Counted from the first letter of the stretch, positions 46,408 through 60,677 are shown. The stretch: 64,000 nt of DNA from Talpa occidentalis (GCF_014898055.3 NW_026555331.1:96246684-96310683); one strand, 5' to 3'. Numbers and translations are program-made. The notes: a model not told the origin generated them from the letters alone.

Positions 46408-47900
46408 GTAATCACCAAGTATGAATAACATGTTAATGTAAATTTTTTTCTGAATCATATAAAGGAAATAAGTGTTTATTATAAATGAGTATTATAACTT
46501 TGTTATATGAAGGCAACTGTTTAAGTATACATTAAGTCACTAATTCAAAACTTCTAAACTTCACCTGGATATTTTATCCTTTACATGAGTATAAGACACA
46601 CATTCCCAGTTACTTCATATTTTAAAATGATTCTGAAATTGACCATTCTTTTAAACTTTGTATTATCAGTGTTCTAGATGCAGTGCATTAGTACCTCAGA
46701 TAGAAATCCAAATTCCAATTTAACAGGTAATATTTCAGTATTAAGAGTACTTAGGAGCAATTCTGAAAATGACCCATTTTACTTATATTTTCTGCTTAGA
46801 TTAGAAACATTATCACCAAAAATTCTGCAGTTTAGACTTGGGTAAAGAAAACTTTCTAATAATTATATTTACATTAGTTTTATGTTTATCCTTTATAATC
46901 ATTAGGAATTTTTCTCAAACCGGTATAAACATACCACTTTAGAAAGACAAATCATCTTAGTCTTTTATCTAAGATTTATAAAAAATACTCAGTTTTAATC
47001 ATTTGAATCAAGTAAAAATACAGGTGACTGTATTTTTGATCTCTGCTTTCACTCAGTAACCAGTCCTCTTTTCACCAAGTCGGCCAAACACTAATGTCAA
47101 GATGTTAGCTACTCACAGGTTAGGTAATACCTCCCATTTTTCTCCCAGTGTCTGCAGATGAACTTTTTTCCAGTTATAGTAGAGACCATCAAAACCCTGT
47201 AACACACACATCCTAAATGTGTCTGTACCTTCACCCCAGCAATGCCACCAGTCTTGGTCTCATACTCCTCCAGTATGTGAGGACAGGTTTCCTGAATGCC
47301 ATCACTAACACCCTGCCTTTACACTTCCTGTGCATTTGGCCTGTGTATTTCCCCTCTCCAGAGTCTTTTCTCTCCTTCTCTTAGATTCCCTGTGGGAAAA
47401 GACCTTCATCCTACTTCCCTTACTACGTTTTAAACCTTTAACAGTTTTTCATCTCCTGAAATCTGATTTTCCACCTCATTTTTATTGAAATTCACTTAAC
47501 TCCCTTCTTACCATCACAGGCAGATTGTGACCCAGCAACTACACTGACTACACCCTTTTTGTCCCTTCACACCTATTATTCCTTCTCTTTCCTTTGTTAG
47601 CTCATCTCTTCTCCCACCTGGGACCAGGTACAGTTCTGACCATTCGTGGTTCTTTCCATACTGTTCTGTAGGGAGCCAGTCCACGCTACATTTACCTTTA
47701 TGATGAATCCCCTCGAAGTCTTCCCTCACCTCTGAAAGTAAAATGTGCAATAAAAGGAGACCATCACTCTGACATTTGTGGAGCTTCCTTTCCCTTTGAG
47801 AGCAGCATCACAACACTAATGCACACTAATGCACAACAACATCACAACACTAATGCACAGTATGGACTCTCACTCCTGGCATCAACACATGAGATGAATG
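46408..47900. other. Intergenic sequence beyond AHR
   Basis: No gene recognised. A cluster of 'cacaacactaatgcaca' words at about 47805-47860 is a small local duplication. Confidence 0.5.
47807..47861 (+). repeat. Local tandem duplication
   Basis: CATCACAACACTAATGCACA appears twice, about 30 bases apart, with a shortened ACTAATGCACAA copy between. Recent slippage is likely. Confidence 0.8.
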
Positions 47901-47924
47901 TGTTGGGAAGATTTCTTTCTCTGA

Positions 47925-48010
47925 GCCTGTGTCTCCTTTTCCAAAAACTAAGGATAACAGTAATACCTGCCTCACTGGTTTGGCGGGAGACTCAGTAAAT
48001 TATTTAAGTA
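47925..48010 (+). mobile_element. MIR fragment
   Basis: 'ctctgagcctgtgtctccttttcc', 'actaaggataacagtaatacctgcctca' and following bases fit the second half of MIR. Confidence 0.55.
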
Positions 48011-51000
48011 ATTTATGTTTATTATGCAAAAATAGTTCCCTATGGCCAAAACTGGAACAATTTGAGCAACACAACAGTGACGGCATTAGATTATAATCCA
48101 ATAGGAAAATTTGCATCCCGATAAAAATAAATGATTGACTAAATGAGAACAAAGGGGAAAATTTCCCTTGCAGAAGAATCCAAAGTATTTGTAGATACTA
48201 CACCTTCCAACAAAAGATGAAGCTTAATACTCTTCCCCTGGAATGTGAGCTGCATCAATAAATTGCTTCCAAAGTGCACAGAGGAGAAAAAGTACTAAGT
48301 TTATATTGTAAAATCAAGCAAGCACTCCTTTTATCAAGTAGTTAAGGCTAATACCACGAATGATAACCATGATAGTATGTTCTCTCTAACAGGATGCTGT
48401 GACTAGAACACATCAGCTCTGGTTTTCTCAAAAATACATAAGCCCCATATAATCATGAGAAAATGACAAAGATGACGGACATCCGAAAAATTTAAAAAAA
48501 AAAAAATCTCCCAAAAATGTCAAGGTCATGAATAAACGAGAATGAGCCAAACAGGTCCGGGGAGAACACAGGATGGTATGCTGTCTTGCATTAAATACTC
48601 CAAGGACCTCGATGGAAAAACTGAAAATTCAGTAAGGTTTAGTTCAGTTAATATGTATTGTACCCATGTTCATTTCCTAGTTTTGACCAGTGCCAAAGGT
48701 GCTGACATGTAAGATGTTCACTGTTAGAGGAACCTGGATGAAGGGAGCAGAGGAAGTCGCGGATTTACAATTTTATGTAACTTGAAAATTATTCCAAAAT
48801 AATTTTGCTTAAAAAAGTATTTTATATTAAAAAAATACAGTTTGTTAATTGCTGCAGAGCAAGTGTTCCATAAATGGCTGTTGCTACTATTTCCCTGGGA
48901 TACCCAAACCTTTTTTAATTGGCGGCCAATCCATACATTGACACCAGCCTGTCTATACAGTTAACTGCTGGATTTAATGACTTGGCGTTCAGTCTCCAGG
49001 TCAGTGTTTCTTTCCACTTGGATCTGACATCCTTTTCAAGGATGCCCCTAGCCATGTTTCCATAACTCCAGCATATCAATGTAATAACCTAATTTTCCAT
49101 TCTAGCTAAGTACAGCCACACCCCAGACTCTGAGCATTTATAATTGCCTTACTTCCGTAGAGTTAAAATTTCCTCTCCTAATCAAAGCCTCTTTCCACTT
49201 TTCCAGTCCTTTCTTCTTTGTTCAACTAGCTCTTTCACCCTCATTGAGCTCCCCAGGCCCTTGAAGGCAAGTTCTTTTTCATTCCATCTGCCTGGACCTC
49301 AGTATCAGGACTTCAAGCAGTATTTGTGCTTGTATCCTAGAATTGCTCACTTCCTTATTGGTTACTGCCACTCAATCTTAACTCTGGTTAAAGCACTTTC
49401 TTTTCCTGGTAAGCAGAGTTGCTAGAAAAAGTGACAAAAATTACTTGCCTCATCACAATGTTTATGGCATACAATTGCCTACACCAATATCACTTTCCCT
49501 TCCTTTTTTTAGTGAAAGAACACCGATTTTTCTCAGGTCACACTGAGTATAAAGAGAACATTTTCCAGCCGCTCTTGTGGATCAGCGTACTAATGTATGC
49601 TCTGACCAGATATGTGTAAGAGAAACTTAATGACACTTCCAGCAAGATTTCCTAAAGAACTCCGTGCATCTGAAAGGGACCTTTGTTTTGCCTTTCTGCC
49701 TTTCCTCTCTCTCTAACCTGTGAATGTGGAAGTGATGGCTACAGACCCAGCAGCTATCTTGAGCCATGGAGACAGAAGCCATAAACTAGGATGATGAAGC
49801 AAAAAACAGGATGACTCAAGGTCCCTCATGACTTGGAACCACCACACAAACCCTTATCTGCCTACCTCTGGACTTCTTTCATAAGATTAATCAGCTTCTG
49901 CCTCAGTTAACCCATCTTTCTAATCTTTATTCCCCACCACCCACTAAGTATCATCTTACTCTTCAAAGCTATTATCTCCGTGATCCTGCACCCAAAAATC
50001 TAATCTTCAATTCTCTATTCTTTTACATTTCTATCAGCTAACCTCTCAGATTCCCTTTACACCCCCATCTTTTTCTTGCATCCTCAGTTACTGAGTGCAT
50101 TTGTTTCTTCAGCCCACAAGCATAAGACAATTACTTCTAAGGAAAATAAAATTATACTTCATTCTTTATTCATCCCCCTCTTTTTATTGCCCTGCATTGG
50201 AATAAAGCAGCGAAGAATTGCATGCTTACTACTTATCTTCACAATTTCAACTTATTAACAATTTGATGTGTATAAATCATTCCTTGCTACTTTCTGACTT
50301 TGGCTTGGGTAATCTGGTTCTCTCCTAATCTTCTTCCTGATTTGTGATTTGTCCCTCTGCCTCCTGCTATAACTTTACAAATAGAATTTTATCAGGTTCT
50401 GAATGCTTTTTCTTTGCTTCTCCATCTCTTTATAATGCTACCTAACTATGCCAGTGTGTATAACTCAATATGTAGCCTACACCTATCTTCTGAGGCTCTG
50501 GGCCAGATTTTCAGTGATCTATTTTGTGCAATAGATACATAGCACAGTAAGTTGTTGAACTATCCTACCAGCACTTAAATTGTCCTTGAGCAAAACTGAA
50601 TGAATTATTTTCCCTATTACTACTAGCAACTCTCCTGTTGCTTTTGTTAACATCTCAACTCCTATGCTTCCAGTTCAAACCCAAGTCCTCACATCTGTCC
50701 ATCAGTGTTACCACAGTAGTCAATTCCACTTGACAATGGAATCGTTTGCTTCTGTACTTATAATCCGAGACGCTTCCAAATTAAGTTATAGCTAGGAAGT
50801 CAGTTATAACTACCTGCCAGCTCACAGCCAAGGAAAGGCAAGAGTAGGGAAGAAAAAAGCTTACTCAAGACTGGAGAGGAGTTTGCACAGATTGATAGTT
50901 AGCATGAAAACTAAAATCTGTGTTTTATAATTAGGTTAATATAAGTTCTGACTAAATGAACCACACATACCATCTTTTGAGTATTGAATGAGACATTGCA

Positions 51001-51640
51001 CTTAAAAAAGTTTACCTTCTTGCCAAGAACTGTGAAGGGTCTGAGATTTTACCCTGTATGCAAACTAACAGGTTAGTTAGCCAGTTTCAGGATGCTGGTA
51101 GGAAGACATGCAACTCCCCGGTCACAGGCAAAGGGCAGTTTATTACAACAATAGCAGCAGCCAGAGTATAAGCTTTTGCACTGGTTCATCACAAGGCAAG
51201 ACAATTATCTTCACCTGTAGTTACAGGAGCGGCACTCTGAACTCACAGAACCAGAATCTTGTGGGCACTATACAAGGCTTACCCCTTGCTCTGAAAGGAG
51301 ACACTATTTCTATCTCCTAGCTGTTTATATCTTCAAAAAGTAAGCAAAACAAACACAGTCAGTACTTCTGCTTACAAAACATGCAGAGACACAAAAGACC
51401 AACAGGGAATTGTCACAAGAACTGGTTCAAACTGGTTCTACTTGCTCTTTCAAATGAAATGTTCTCCCAATCTTGCCTGCTTCCCTCCACTTGATTGCAG
51501 TGGCCACTGTTGTTTGAGAGGGAACCTGAAAAATTCTCTAACCTCCAAATTACATCATTCTTACTCCATGGAAATGGCTTTGAAACTTTGACTTTTAACA
51601 GTCTGCTCTGCTCTCTCTAAGACACATTACACCATGACTC
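48011..51640. other. Intergenic sequence
   Basis: 3.6 kb with many pyrimidine-rich stretches, probably old repeats that I cannot assign. The 51108-51320 stretch has a chance open frame of 70 codons without a recognisable domain. Confidence 0.4.
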
Positions 51641-51647
51641 AGGGAGG

Positions 51648-51865
51648 CTACCCAGGTTTTAAACTCCTCTTTTGCTCCCTGGCTAGATTTGTGATCTGGG
51701 GAGCTTATTTGACCTTTGTGTGCCTTAATCACCTCTGTAAAAAGAAGGTATTATGATGTCTCAATCTTACAGGATCTTTTGAGACCTAAAAGAAATAATG
51801 TACACTGAGTGCTCAGCACAGTGAATGGTGCATGATACAAAGTGTAAAGGAATTGTTATCTCTTA
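51648..51865 (+). mobile_element. MIR SINE
   Basis: 'tgatctggggagcttatttgacctttgtgtgccttaatcacctctg', then 'gtgctcagcacagtgaatggtgcatgata' follow the MIR order; diverged. Confidence 0.6.
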
Positions 51866-52101
51866 TTATTTCAGATCTGTACTCGAATATAGACCAAGAT
51901 GGTATAGCAAAAGACAAAAAATGCATTGTTTAAAATAGAGACATTTTTCTAATACAAGTAGGCCCCATTCTACAAAGCCACCCAAATTGGTGGGGTAACT
52001 CTTCCATCCCCAATATGCTCCGGATACTGCTTTTTCCTACCAGAATTTAAAAAAGAAAGGAGCAAGGATTTTTGAGAGAATGAGTTAAAAATTGCACACA
52101 T

Positions 52102-52369
52102 TGGGGCCTCCCTGGTGGCGCAAGGGGTTAAGCACAGCACTATGAAGCTATCTGCAGCCACGGCAGCACGAGTTTGATCCCTGGCAGGCCAGGGAGCTAC
52201 CCACATGGTGCAGCAGACCTCTCCTGTATTGCCCACTGCTTCTCTCAGCAGTGTATTTCAGTAGATTTGCCTGTTCTGCTCCCCATTGTCTATGGTGAAG
52301 CCTCTTGCCCCCTGCACCTCTGCCTTACACCCCAGTTCTTGTATGCATAAATAAATCTTTAGAAAAAAG
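52102..52369 (+). mobile_element. Older tRNA-derived SINE, sense
   Basis: Starts GGGCCTCCCTGGTGGCGCAA and keeps the B-box-like GTTTGATCCC, with many changes from the younger copies and an ATAAATAAATCTTT tail. The target duplication ATTGCACACAT is still visible at 52091-52101 and 52370-52380. Confidence 0.9.
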
Positions 52370-52380
52370 ATTGCACACAT

Positions 52381-53256
52381 CACTTCTCACATTCTGTACC
52401 TAAGAACTAGTTTCATGGTGACACCTGGGTACAACCATCTGCCCAGATACAATTATGTTTTCTATGGAAAAAAGAAGGAACAGATTTCAGGGGACATATA
52501 AAAGGTTTCATACAGATAAATAGCACCTCTCCTTTCCATTTCAATTTTTAAGCTATGGAGAAATAATAATAAAAAATATAAACAGAAAAAGAAAAGACAT
52601 AATTAGCAGCCAGCATTTAGTGGAGCTTGCCTCCATTTTCTGGTCTCCAATCTAGACCTCAGAACAGACTCTTCTGGAATATATTTTGAGTGAGCACGGT
52701 GAGCATGCTTTTCCATGTTACTAACTCAAACAGTTCAGATAGAGAAAAAAGACACTACATTCTTCATGCCCAGATGACTGCAGATAAAATGTTGGCCAAT
52801 AAAATGTCAGAGCCAGTACAAGAGCAGGAAAAGGGAAGATGACTATGAACAATGGCTTCTGTCCTGTCTGCCTTTCCAGAGGCTGTAACATTGTTTTATA
52901 ATCATTCCCTTTGACACTATCAACTTAACATTATTTACAACATCCATGCATTTCTTTGCTTTCTGGCTCTTCTAATATTCCCTGTCAAAGTTGTCTTATA
53001 TCTTCTCCAATTTCCTACTCTAAGTATATTTTCTTGTTCTTTGTTTTGCTAGACAGATTAAACCAAAGATGTCCAGAGTGGAAAGATTTGAGAGACCTGA
53101 TGTGTAGATACAGGTGAAACACTTCCTTCCTCTAATATTCCATAAATAAGTGGTTAAAAATGGGGCGATTGCAATTCCTATCTTTTTAAGGCAGGTTCAG
53201 GCTGAAACGTCATCACTGCCCATTCTCACAGAACGATGAGAAAAACAGGTTACACC
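52381..53256. other. Intergenic sequence
   Basis: No gene or nameable repeat. Confidence 0.5.
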
Positions 53257-53340
53257 TTATAGATGAGGAAACTGAGGCCAATGAGGAAAAGTGCTATGTT
53301 CAGATCACACAGGCAATGGTGGATACAGAATGGACGTTTT
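53257..53340 (-). mobile_element. MIR fragment, antisense
   Basis: 'tatagatgaggaaactgaggccaatgagg' and 'tcagatcacacaggcaatgg' are the reversed MIR core. Confidence 0.65.
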
Positions 53341-53514
53341 CCATTTCTGGATTAAGATCACTGTCAAAGAGTTGACCTTTTACAGCCTCCATACAACTGC
53401 TTCTGAGTTGCTTGATCCAGGCTTCCTCACTGACTCACTGCAACCCCATGAGATAAACATAATTACTCCAATGTTACACAGAACTGCAGTCAAAATGAAG
53501 ACAGGTGTAGTAAA

Positions 53515-53975
53515 CAGTAATGGCCCCCAAAGATGTTTCTATTCTAATTCCCATATCAAATGGCAAGAGGATATTTGCAGATGTTATTAAATGAGGGCCT
53601 GAGATCAGAAGATCATCCTCAGTTAACTTAGTGGAAGAAATGAAATCACAAGAGTCTATAGAGAAAGGAGAGTCAGAGATGGGGATGTGATGATTAGCAG
53701 AAATGGGGAGGAGGGAAGGACGAAGGGAGGTGTCTGAAGAGGCCACTGCTGCATGAAGTTGGAGGTCTGCAGGCCAGGAATGCAAGTAGCCTCTAAAGGC
53801 AGACAAAGGCGAGGAAATGAATTCTTCCCTAGTGCCTTAAGAAGGATGCAGCCGGCTTACACCTTGACTTTAGGACTTCCGACCTCCAGTACGCCTATAA
53901 CACAATACATTTTTGCTGTTTTAAGGCACTGAGTTTGAAATAATTTTCTATAGCAGCAATAGGAAACTAATACAT
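53515..53975 (+). mobile_element. MaLR/MLT1-like LTR remnant
   Basis: Order of words 'atggcccccaaagatgt', 'tttgcagatgttatta', 'aatcacaagagtct', 'agcctctaaaggcag', 'ttacaccttgactttaggac', 'tgctgttttaaggcactgagttt', and the end 'agcagcaataggaaactaatac' fits an ERVL-MaLR LTR. No coding retroviral part is attached: a solitary, old LTR. Subfamily not determined. Confidence 0.6.
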
Positions 53976-56870
53976 TGGCCAAGATTTTAAAGTGACTAGG
54001 GAGGCATCTAGAAAGAAAATATTTTACTCCTCCATTATAAATATTTTTTAGAGAAGAACAAAAGAGCGGTTCTCTGCCCCTCTCTGCCCATTTTTCAGGG
54101 GAGGAGACCAGGAAGGCACGGTGATATTCCCCACCCCTCCTCTCCAAACTCAGATATATCTAGGCCTGCAAAAGAACTCCCATTTTATGAGGAGGATAGT
54201 GATGCCTGAAGGGCTCCAGGCTTGCCTTGGCATCGCAAAGCAATGTGGAAGAACACAGCCAACTCAGTTTCATTATAGCGTTGTCTTTTCCAGATGTTTA
54301 GCTCACGTCAGAAGCCAGGAAATACACTGCTTACAGCCCCACATGTGTTTCTGAAGAAAGGTCCTGATAAATGTGCCTGGTCTTTGCAAATAATCCTAAA
54401 AATTGGCCTGATTCCTAGAAGGAACTAGTAAGTTAGACATGACACAGCAGTGTTAGTTATACATCTTTAAGTGTTTGTTCTGCACTTGAACAAAGCTATT
54501 TTGAGGATGCCTTGTACAGGTACCTGTGTATAAAAACTAATTGTTTACCTGTACCATAATGTTATCACCAAGTAGCATCTAAAAAGAGACCATTGAAAAA
54601 AAGTGAGCGACCCAAAACCATCAGGAACACTTTTATTTTTGTGGACACAGTGCAGCATACATATGTCCAGTGCTTTCTTTGCACACAGCAATTTCACATA
54701 TATTACTGAGATTGATACTGACTACTCAGACGATAAGGTGAGTTTTTCTGGAAAAGTCAGATTCAAGAAGATGAAGATTGATCAATGCAACTAAGCTAGT
54801 AAATACGAGCATCAAAGATTGTGTTCAAGTTATCTGACTTCCAAGTTGAAACTTAAAAAATATTTCAGGGTGATCTTTGATAGAACAAAGATCTAAAGTT
54901 TGTTTAAACCATACTCAAATATTTATAATTTCAATGTTTGGATGCTAAAATGTTGGTTGTCCTCTATTAGAAAGGCAGGTTTACTATTGTGGAGGCTGCT
55001 GAGAAATTACTATTCCTGTAGTTGAAGAAACTGACAGAATGAGTGATAATTAACACTTGTTCTACCTGAAGTGCCACTTATTTGGTAAGAACATAACCAC
55101 AGTTAAGAATCATTAGCCATTTGACTGACCAACCCCCTCCTTTTCATTTAAGTGAGCTGTGAAATTAAATGTCCCACTGAGCCTTCACATCAAGTAGGCC
55201 ATTTGAAATGGCTCTTTGCTCTTGACAGAAGTTCAGCTTCCCTCGAGAATTAACATATGCCTCTGTGCAAAGGGATATGCAAAATGTATTTTAACATTTG
55301 TGTATGTGTCAAAAAAAAAAGGCCAATTTGTACATATAAAATGCTATCAGAGTATCTCAGTTTAAAACAAAAGTATATAAATCAGAAGAAATAATACAGA
55401 GAAACCAAATTGTTAGGAAAAAAGAACTTGCAAGATGACCATAAATCTGAGCAGGGAAGGAGAAGAAAGCACAAGGGGAGGTAAGAACACAAGGGACTAA
55501 AGTGATGTATCAAAGGGGACTACCCTGAAGGGGAGAAGTCAAATACTATCCCAAAATTAAGATGTAAGAAAATAAATAAAATGAAAGTATGAGAACCCTT
55601 ACATAAAAGACTTTCAATTTTTTGAATTCATTAAGCTATATAGCATTAAAAGTTCATTAGAAAATCAAGTCACCAAACAGATTTGATGTGATTTTGACTT
55701 CTGAGTAGCTTCCATTTCTAGACATTCAACATATAAAAGCTTAAGGTATTTTTTCCCCCTTTTGGTTGGGGGTGGGGATGAAATACATCGATTTTATATC
55801 TGTGTGAAGTAGATATTTAAGAATCCTGTTTGTCTGTGGGTGTGTAAGATCTTTGAGTAAATTTATATTGTTCTGTTTCCTCTAACATTCTTCACAATGA
55901 CATTTTACAAGTGATTTTAATCTTAATAGCACATTGAGTCAATGTCTTCAGAAAGTACAAAACGACTTTCAAAGTGTACTTTATAGAGTATTAGTCACAC
56001 AAGATGTCAACATATGGATTTCATCATCAAATAAGTTTGAGAAACATTGGGCAAAGTTAATCAGATTTCTCTACTACATGTTTCTAATGTGTTAATGTGC
56101 ATCATACTTTTCCAAGAAATCAAACTGATATGTAATATTTTCCAAATTTGCTTGCCCCTGGAAAAATTTTCAGAGCACATCACATGATATTAATATTCTA
56201 AGGCAAATTCTTTGGGGAAGTCTCTTCTATGATAAGAGAGTCTGATTATTCATATGGCTCAGAGTCCTTATTTTACAGATATGATTTAAAGTCTATGATA
56301 AATCTATCCACATTAAACTATGTGCCACTCCTCCACCTAAGCACAAAAATTTACTAGTGCAGCTTTTCACTATTGGAAGAGTTTATTATTTCTATACCTG
56401 AATACAGTATGATTCCTTCTCTGTATCACTAATAAATGTTAAGTTTTTTGTTTGATTAAACTTGGCCATTTAAAAAATGCTTTGTGGCTTCATTATAATT
56501 TGGCCATCTGCAGAAAGAGTTTCGCTGAGCATGGTTTTGCTCAGTGATTTTTGTTGAGGAGTACTGGGTATATACTTCATTTGCTATAGGGATTATAGCA
56601 AAGATCCATATGCTTTCTTAGGAAAGATCCATATGCTTTTTTTTTTTTTTAATTTAGAGTTTTAGCAGAAAACTGCATGTTTTCTCATCAACTGGAACTT
56701 ATTCTCCTTTTATTTAGAATACCAGGGTTTAAAACCAAATCAAGACACAGTTTCAGCCTGCACATTTGTGTTATATTTTCACTTCTCCCTAACTTGCATT
56801 AACTGCCTATTTTTATATATTTTTCTCTATTATTTTGTATTTACTTTTCTGTTTGCACTATTTTATTTTA
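53976..56870. other. Intergenic sequence
   Basis: 2.9 kb without a gene or confident repeat. Contains a 'ggaaagatccatatgctttt' phrase duplicated at about 56598-56640. Confidence 0.45.
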
Positions 56871-56879
56871 TTTTTTTTT

Positions 56880-57057
56880 TGTTTTCTTGTTTATACATGC
56901 ACTGAGTACAGTCAGAAGCGCGGAGGGTGAGAGAATTCACCAGAGCCAGAGCGGGGAGCAGAGCAGGCAGAAGGACCGAAGTACACTGCTTCTGCGCGCC
57001 ATGTGGGACCCTCCTCCTGTGAGAATCGACCTGCGCCGCAGACGCGGGCAGCTTCGA
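56880..57057 (-). mobile_element. Truncated tRNA-derived SINE, antisense
   Basis: Reverse complement has the tail, CCAGTGC-like end, and body, but lacks the GCTCCCCTCAGCAG-to-CCTGC middle (jump at about 56990) and the 5' head beyond GCGAAGCTGCCCGC. So it has an internal deletion and is 5'-truncated or broken. No target duplication seen. Confidence 0.85.
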
Positions 57058-57329
57058 AAAAATTTCAAAGAATGATTTGAAATTTGAAAAAATAATTCTG
57101 GTACAACCCTGATTACTAGATGACGTGGTAACAGATCAACTGATGCTGCAAGAGCATTAGCACTCACAGGTCAACGGGGAATACATGCCAACAAGTTCAT
57201 GATAGCTGATTGCTTTCCCGATTTTATGGGGTGCCAGGGTACACATCAGAGGATCCAGAATATTCTATCCTCCTGATCGCTTCAGTTAAAATCCATAAAT
57301 ATCTAAATGTTTGACATAAGATAGTCATG

Positions 57330-59745
57330 AATAGGGAGGTTGACCAAGATGGCAACAGAGTCCCTTTCTCCCATGGTGACATCAGATCTACCATTGCTAC
57401 ACACAGAACAATCACTTCTTAAAGGAATTCATAAACCAACAAGGGACTCAACAAATATGCAAATGAGAAAAAACCTTCATCCAGTCAGGAAATAAAGGCT
57501 GAAATAACAGCTAGTTATAAACTGCAGGACCTGCACAGCACCACGTAACTCAGAAATAATTCTCAATTCCCATTTTTTCTCTGAGAAGCAAAGGATTTGG
57601 AACCAAAGGATTTAATACTCCAATTTTTAGACTCTCAACTGAGTGACAACCCCCAAAACATCTAGCTCTGAAAGTCAAGAAGAACTTCTTCCACAAGATC
57701 AGCCAAAGTATAGCATAAAAAGAGACAGTTATTAACAGGCATGCAAGCACTTGTCCTCATGCCATCCCCCTAAGGCTCAGTGCTGAGGGAACAGGCAAGA
57801 ATGCTCATCCCTCAGTCTTTCCCCCAAATGGGGTCTATTTGCATTCTTTGAAGGCTGCTGGCTGAGGGATAGGCAGTTAGCTAATTTAGCACCCCTACAG
57901 GAACTGGCTATGATCCTAGCCAAGAATTATGAAAAAGAGAAATTAAGAAATGAATGGCATTTACAGTAGCATTAAAAAGAATAAAGTACTCAGGAATAAA
58001 TTTAATCAAGGAGGTGAAAGATCTATAGGATGAAAACTGCAAAGATAATGAAACAAAGATACAAGTGGAAAAATATTCTGTGCTTATGGATTGGAAGAAT
58101 ATTATTAAAATGTCCACAGTACTCAAAATGATCTAGAGATTCACGCTCGCTCTACCAACAAGGTTAGATAGTTAAACATAACTGGATTCAATTTAATCCC
58201 TCTTAAATTTCAGCTTCCACTGTTACATAAACAGGAAAATATCTCTTAAAAATATATGAAACCACAAAAGATCACAGAAGCCAAAATAATCTTAAAAAAG
58301 AAAAAGCTAGAAGCAACATACTTCCTGATTTCAAACTATGCTATAACAGTATAGTCAAAATAATATGGTATTGATATAAAAACACACATAATTTAACAGC
58401 ACAGAGTAAATCCACGCATATAGGATCAACTAGTATTTGACCAGGCAGCCAAGAACATTCACTGGGAAAATAGTCTCTTCAATAAATGGTGGTGGCAAAA
58501 TTACATAGCCACATGTGAAACAATAAAACTGGACTCCTGTCTTACATCATACACAAAAATTAACTCAAAAATAGATTCTGGACTTGAAAGTAAAATCAGA
58601 AACTTCAAATCTCCTAGAAGAAAACAAAGAAAGTAAGCTCTTTAACTTGATCTTTGCAGTGATTTTTTAGATTTGATGTTAAAAGCAAAGGCAACAAAAG
58701 CAAAAATAAAGCTGGACCTCAAACTAAAAAGCTTATGCTCAGCAAAGCGAACCATTAACACAATGAGAAGGCAATCTAGAGAATGACAGAAAACACTGGT
58801 AAGCACCATCCATTAAGGACATAAAATCCAAAATATAAAGGAATTCACATAGCTCAATAGCAAAAAAAAATTAAAAAATGGAGGACATGAATAATCATTT
58901 TTCTAAAGAAAATACACAAACGATGAGCAGGTACATGAAAAGATGCTCATCACCAATCAAGGAAAAGCAAATCACTACCACAAATGAGCTATCACCTCAA
59001 ACTGTTAGGATGTAAGGGTATTATCAATAATCAAGATATGTAAACAATCTATCTGTTGGTGGATGAACAGATAAAGAAAATGTGGCATATATACCAGAAT
59101 ACACACACACACACACATACACACACAGCTTTACCATTTAACTTAGAGCATCTAGGTTTGTACAGTTACTCTCTATGACATGTGCAAAGGCAAAATTACC
59201 TAATAATTCACTTCTCTGAATTTATCATCATTACTAAGCCATACATTACTATACACATAGTAATGTATTCCATTGTGGTACAATGGAATGTTGTTCAACC
59301 TTAAAAGAGAATTAATTCTTGTCATTTGGGATATCATGGATGGATGAATCTGGAGGGCATTATGCTATGTGAAACAGACAAGAGAAACTCAAATACTTCA
59401 TGGAATTACTCAGATTTTGACTAAAATAAAATGTAGAATTTGTAGAAACAAAAGAGTCAAGGTGTTACCAGCAATGAAGGGCTAGGGGAATTAGGGAAAA
59501 GTTAGTAAAATTACAAATTTCCATTGTAAGATGAATAAAGTATGAAGAGCTAATGTATAATATGTTGACAATAGTCAATAATACTGTACTATATAATTGA
59601 AATTTCTAAGAATACAATTTAAATATTCTCACAAAAAAAAAAAAAACAGTGGACAAGGTCAACATGTGAGGTGATGGGTGTGTTAATTCAATATGGGGAA
59701 TCCTTTCAAATCCTATACTGTATGTTTTAAATATTTTACAGCTTT
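57330..59745 (+). mobile_element. Old LINE-1 with internal deletions
   Basis: Starts with 'gaccaagatggcaacagag' (L1 5' end type). Then come ORF2-like words such as 'atggcatttacagtagcattaaaaag' and 'aaccacaaaagatcacagaagcc', then 'gaatgttgttcaacctt' and the 3' end 'gtgaggtgatgggtgtgttaattc', 'gtatgttttaaatattttacag'. ORF1 and much of ORF2 are missing, and stops occur throughout. It carries a CA repeat at 59101-59127. Confidence 0.75.
59101..59127. repeat. (CA)n microsatellite inside L1
   Basis: AC repeat with one interrupting T, within the L1 remnant. Confidence 0.85.
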
Positions 59746-59849
59746 TTCAGGGGGGATAAAGATAGTTATGAATGGTACAAGTTGACTTTATGAGGCAAGC
59801 ACGGAACTTCTGCATCAAAAAGTACGCCCTATTTATTTTTTTGCCTCAG

Positions 59850-60085
59850 TGTGGTGCAGGGTTTTTTTCTCTTGACAGCACTATTGATATTTGGGAACAC
59901 ACAATTCTCCTTTGTGGGGAGGCCAGTCCTCTGTGTTGATGAATGTTTAACAGCATTCCAGGCCTCTAGCCAACAAATGCCAGTAACAGCCCTACCTCCA
60001 CAGTGACAACCAAAAGTTTCTCTAGCTATTGCCAAATGCTCCCTGGGGTTAGGGGGTCACCTGTTTGAAAAACACTAATAGGAGG
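59850..60085 (-). mobile_element. hAT-like nonautonomous DNA transposon
   Basis: 'gacagcactattgatatttggg', 'acagcattccaggcctctagccaacaaatgccagtaacag' and 'acaaccaaaagtttctctagctattgccaaatgctccctgggg' match a well-known short mammalian hAT-type element. Family name not certain. Confidence 0.6.
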
Positions 60086-60677
60086 AGCATTTCCAAATGA
60101 CACAGTTTCTGGTGCTAGAGATAGTCAGGAAATGGAATAGTGATTTTCTGAAAGGCCTTATTTACTCCTGTATCTTCTCTCCCCATGAAACTGGTAAATG
60201 GCTTTTGCTCTGTGGAGTCTTAATGATAATAGATCACCTGGCCCAGAGGGCCCATCACCAGGAAGCCAATCATTCATTCAAGACCAAGAAGAGAGGGTTT
60301 TAATGCAATGAATTATGCAAAATGATAAAGCTTGATCATATGGTGATTACAAAACCGCTCTAAGACTAGTCATATTATATAATCATCTTAATTATTCATT
60401 TCTGCTTACAGAATTTAAGTCTAATATAAAAAGGCAAACACTAATCATGTGTGCAAAAGCAGTGCTTTCTATTGCAAAAATTTCAGAGAAAAGGAATCCA
60501 TGCGACAAAAAAATGAAAGTATCATCTTCCCAAACCACTCTCTACAGGTTGCTATTTTTAATGGCCTACTGTCTTGATGTAAATTCTTTCATGTTCTATT
60601 CTTAAGCAATTGTTTCTATGTATTTTATGTAGGCTCGCCTGTTATATGAAGCCTTTTCATTCAACATTGTCAATTGC

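Noticed and set aside
51108..51320. 70-codon open frame in the distal intergenic part
   Set aside because: No recognised domain, no nearby promoter, and similar chance frames occur throughout; probably old repeat DNA.
53515..53975. Possible larger endogenous retrovirus around the MaLR-like LTR
   Set aside because: I saw no second LTR, primer site or gag/pol-like frames nearby; a solitary old LTR explains it.
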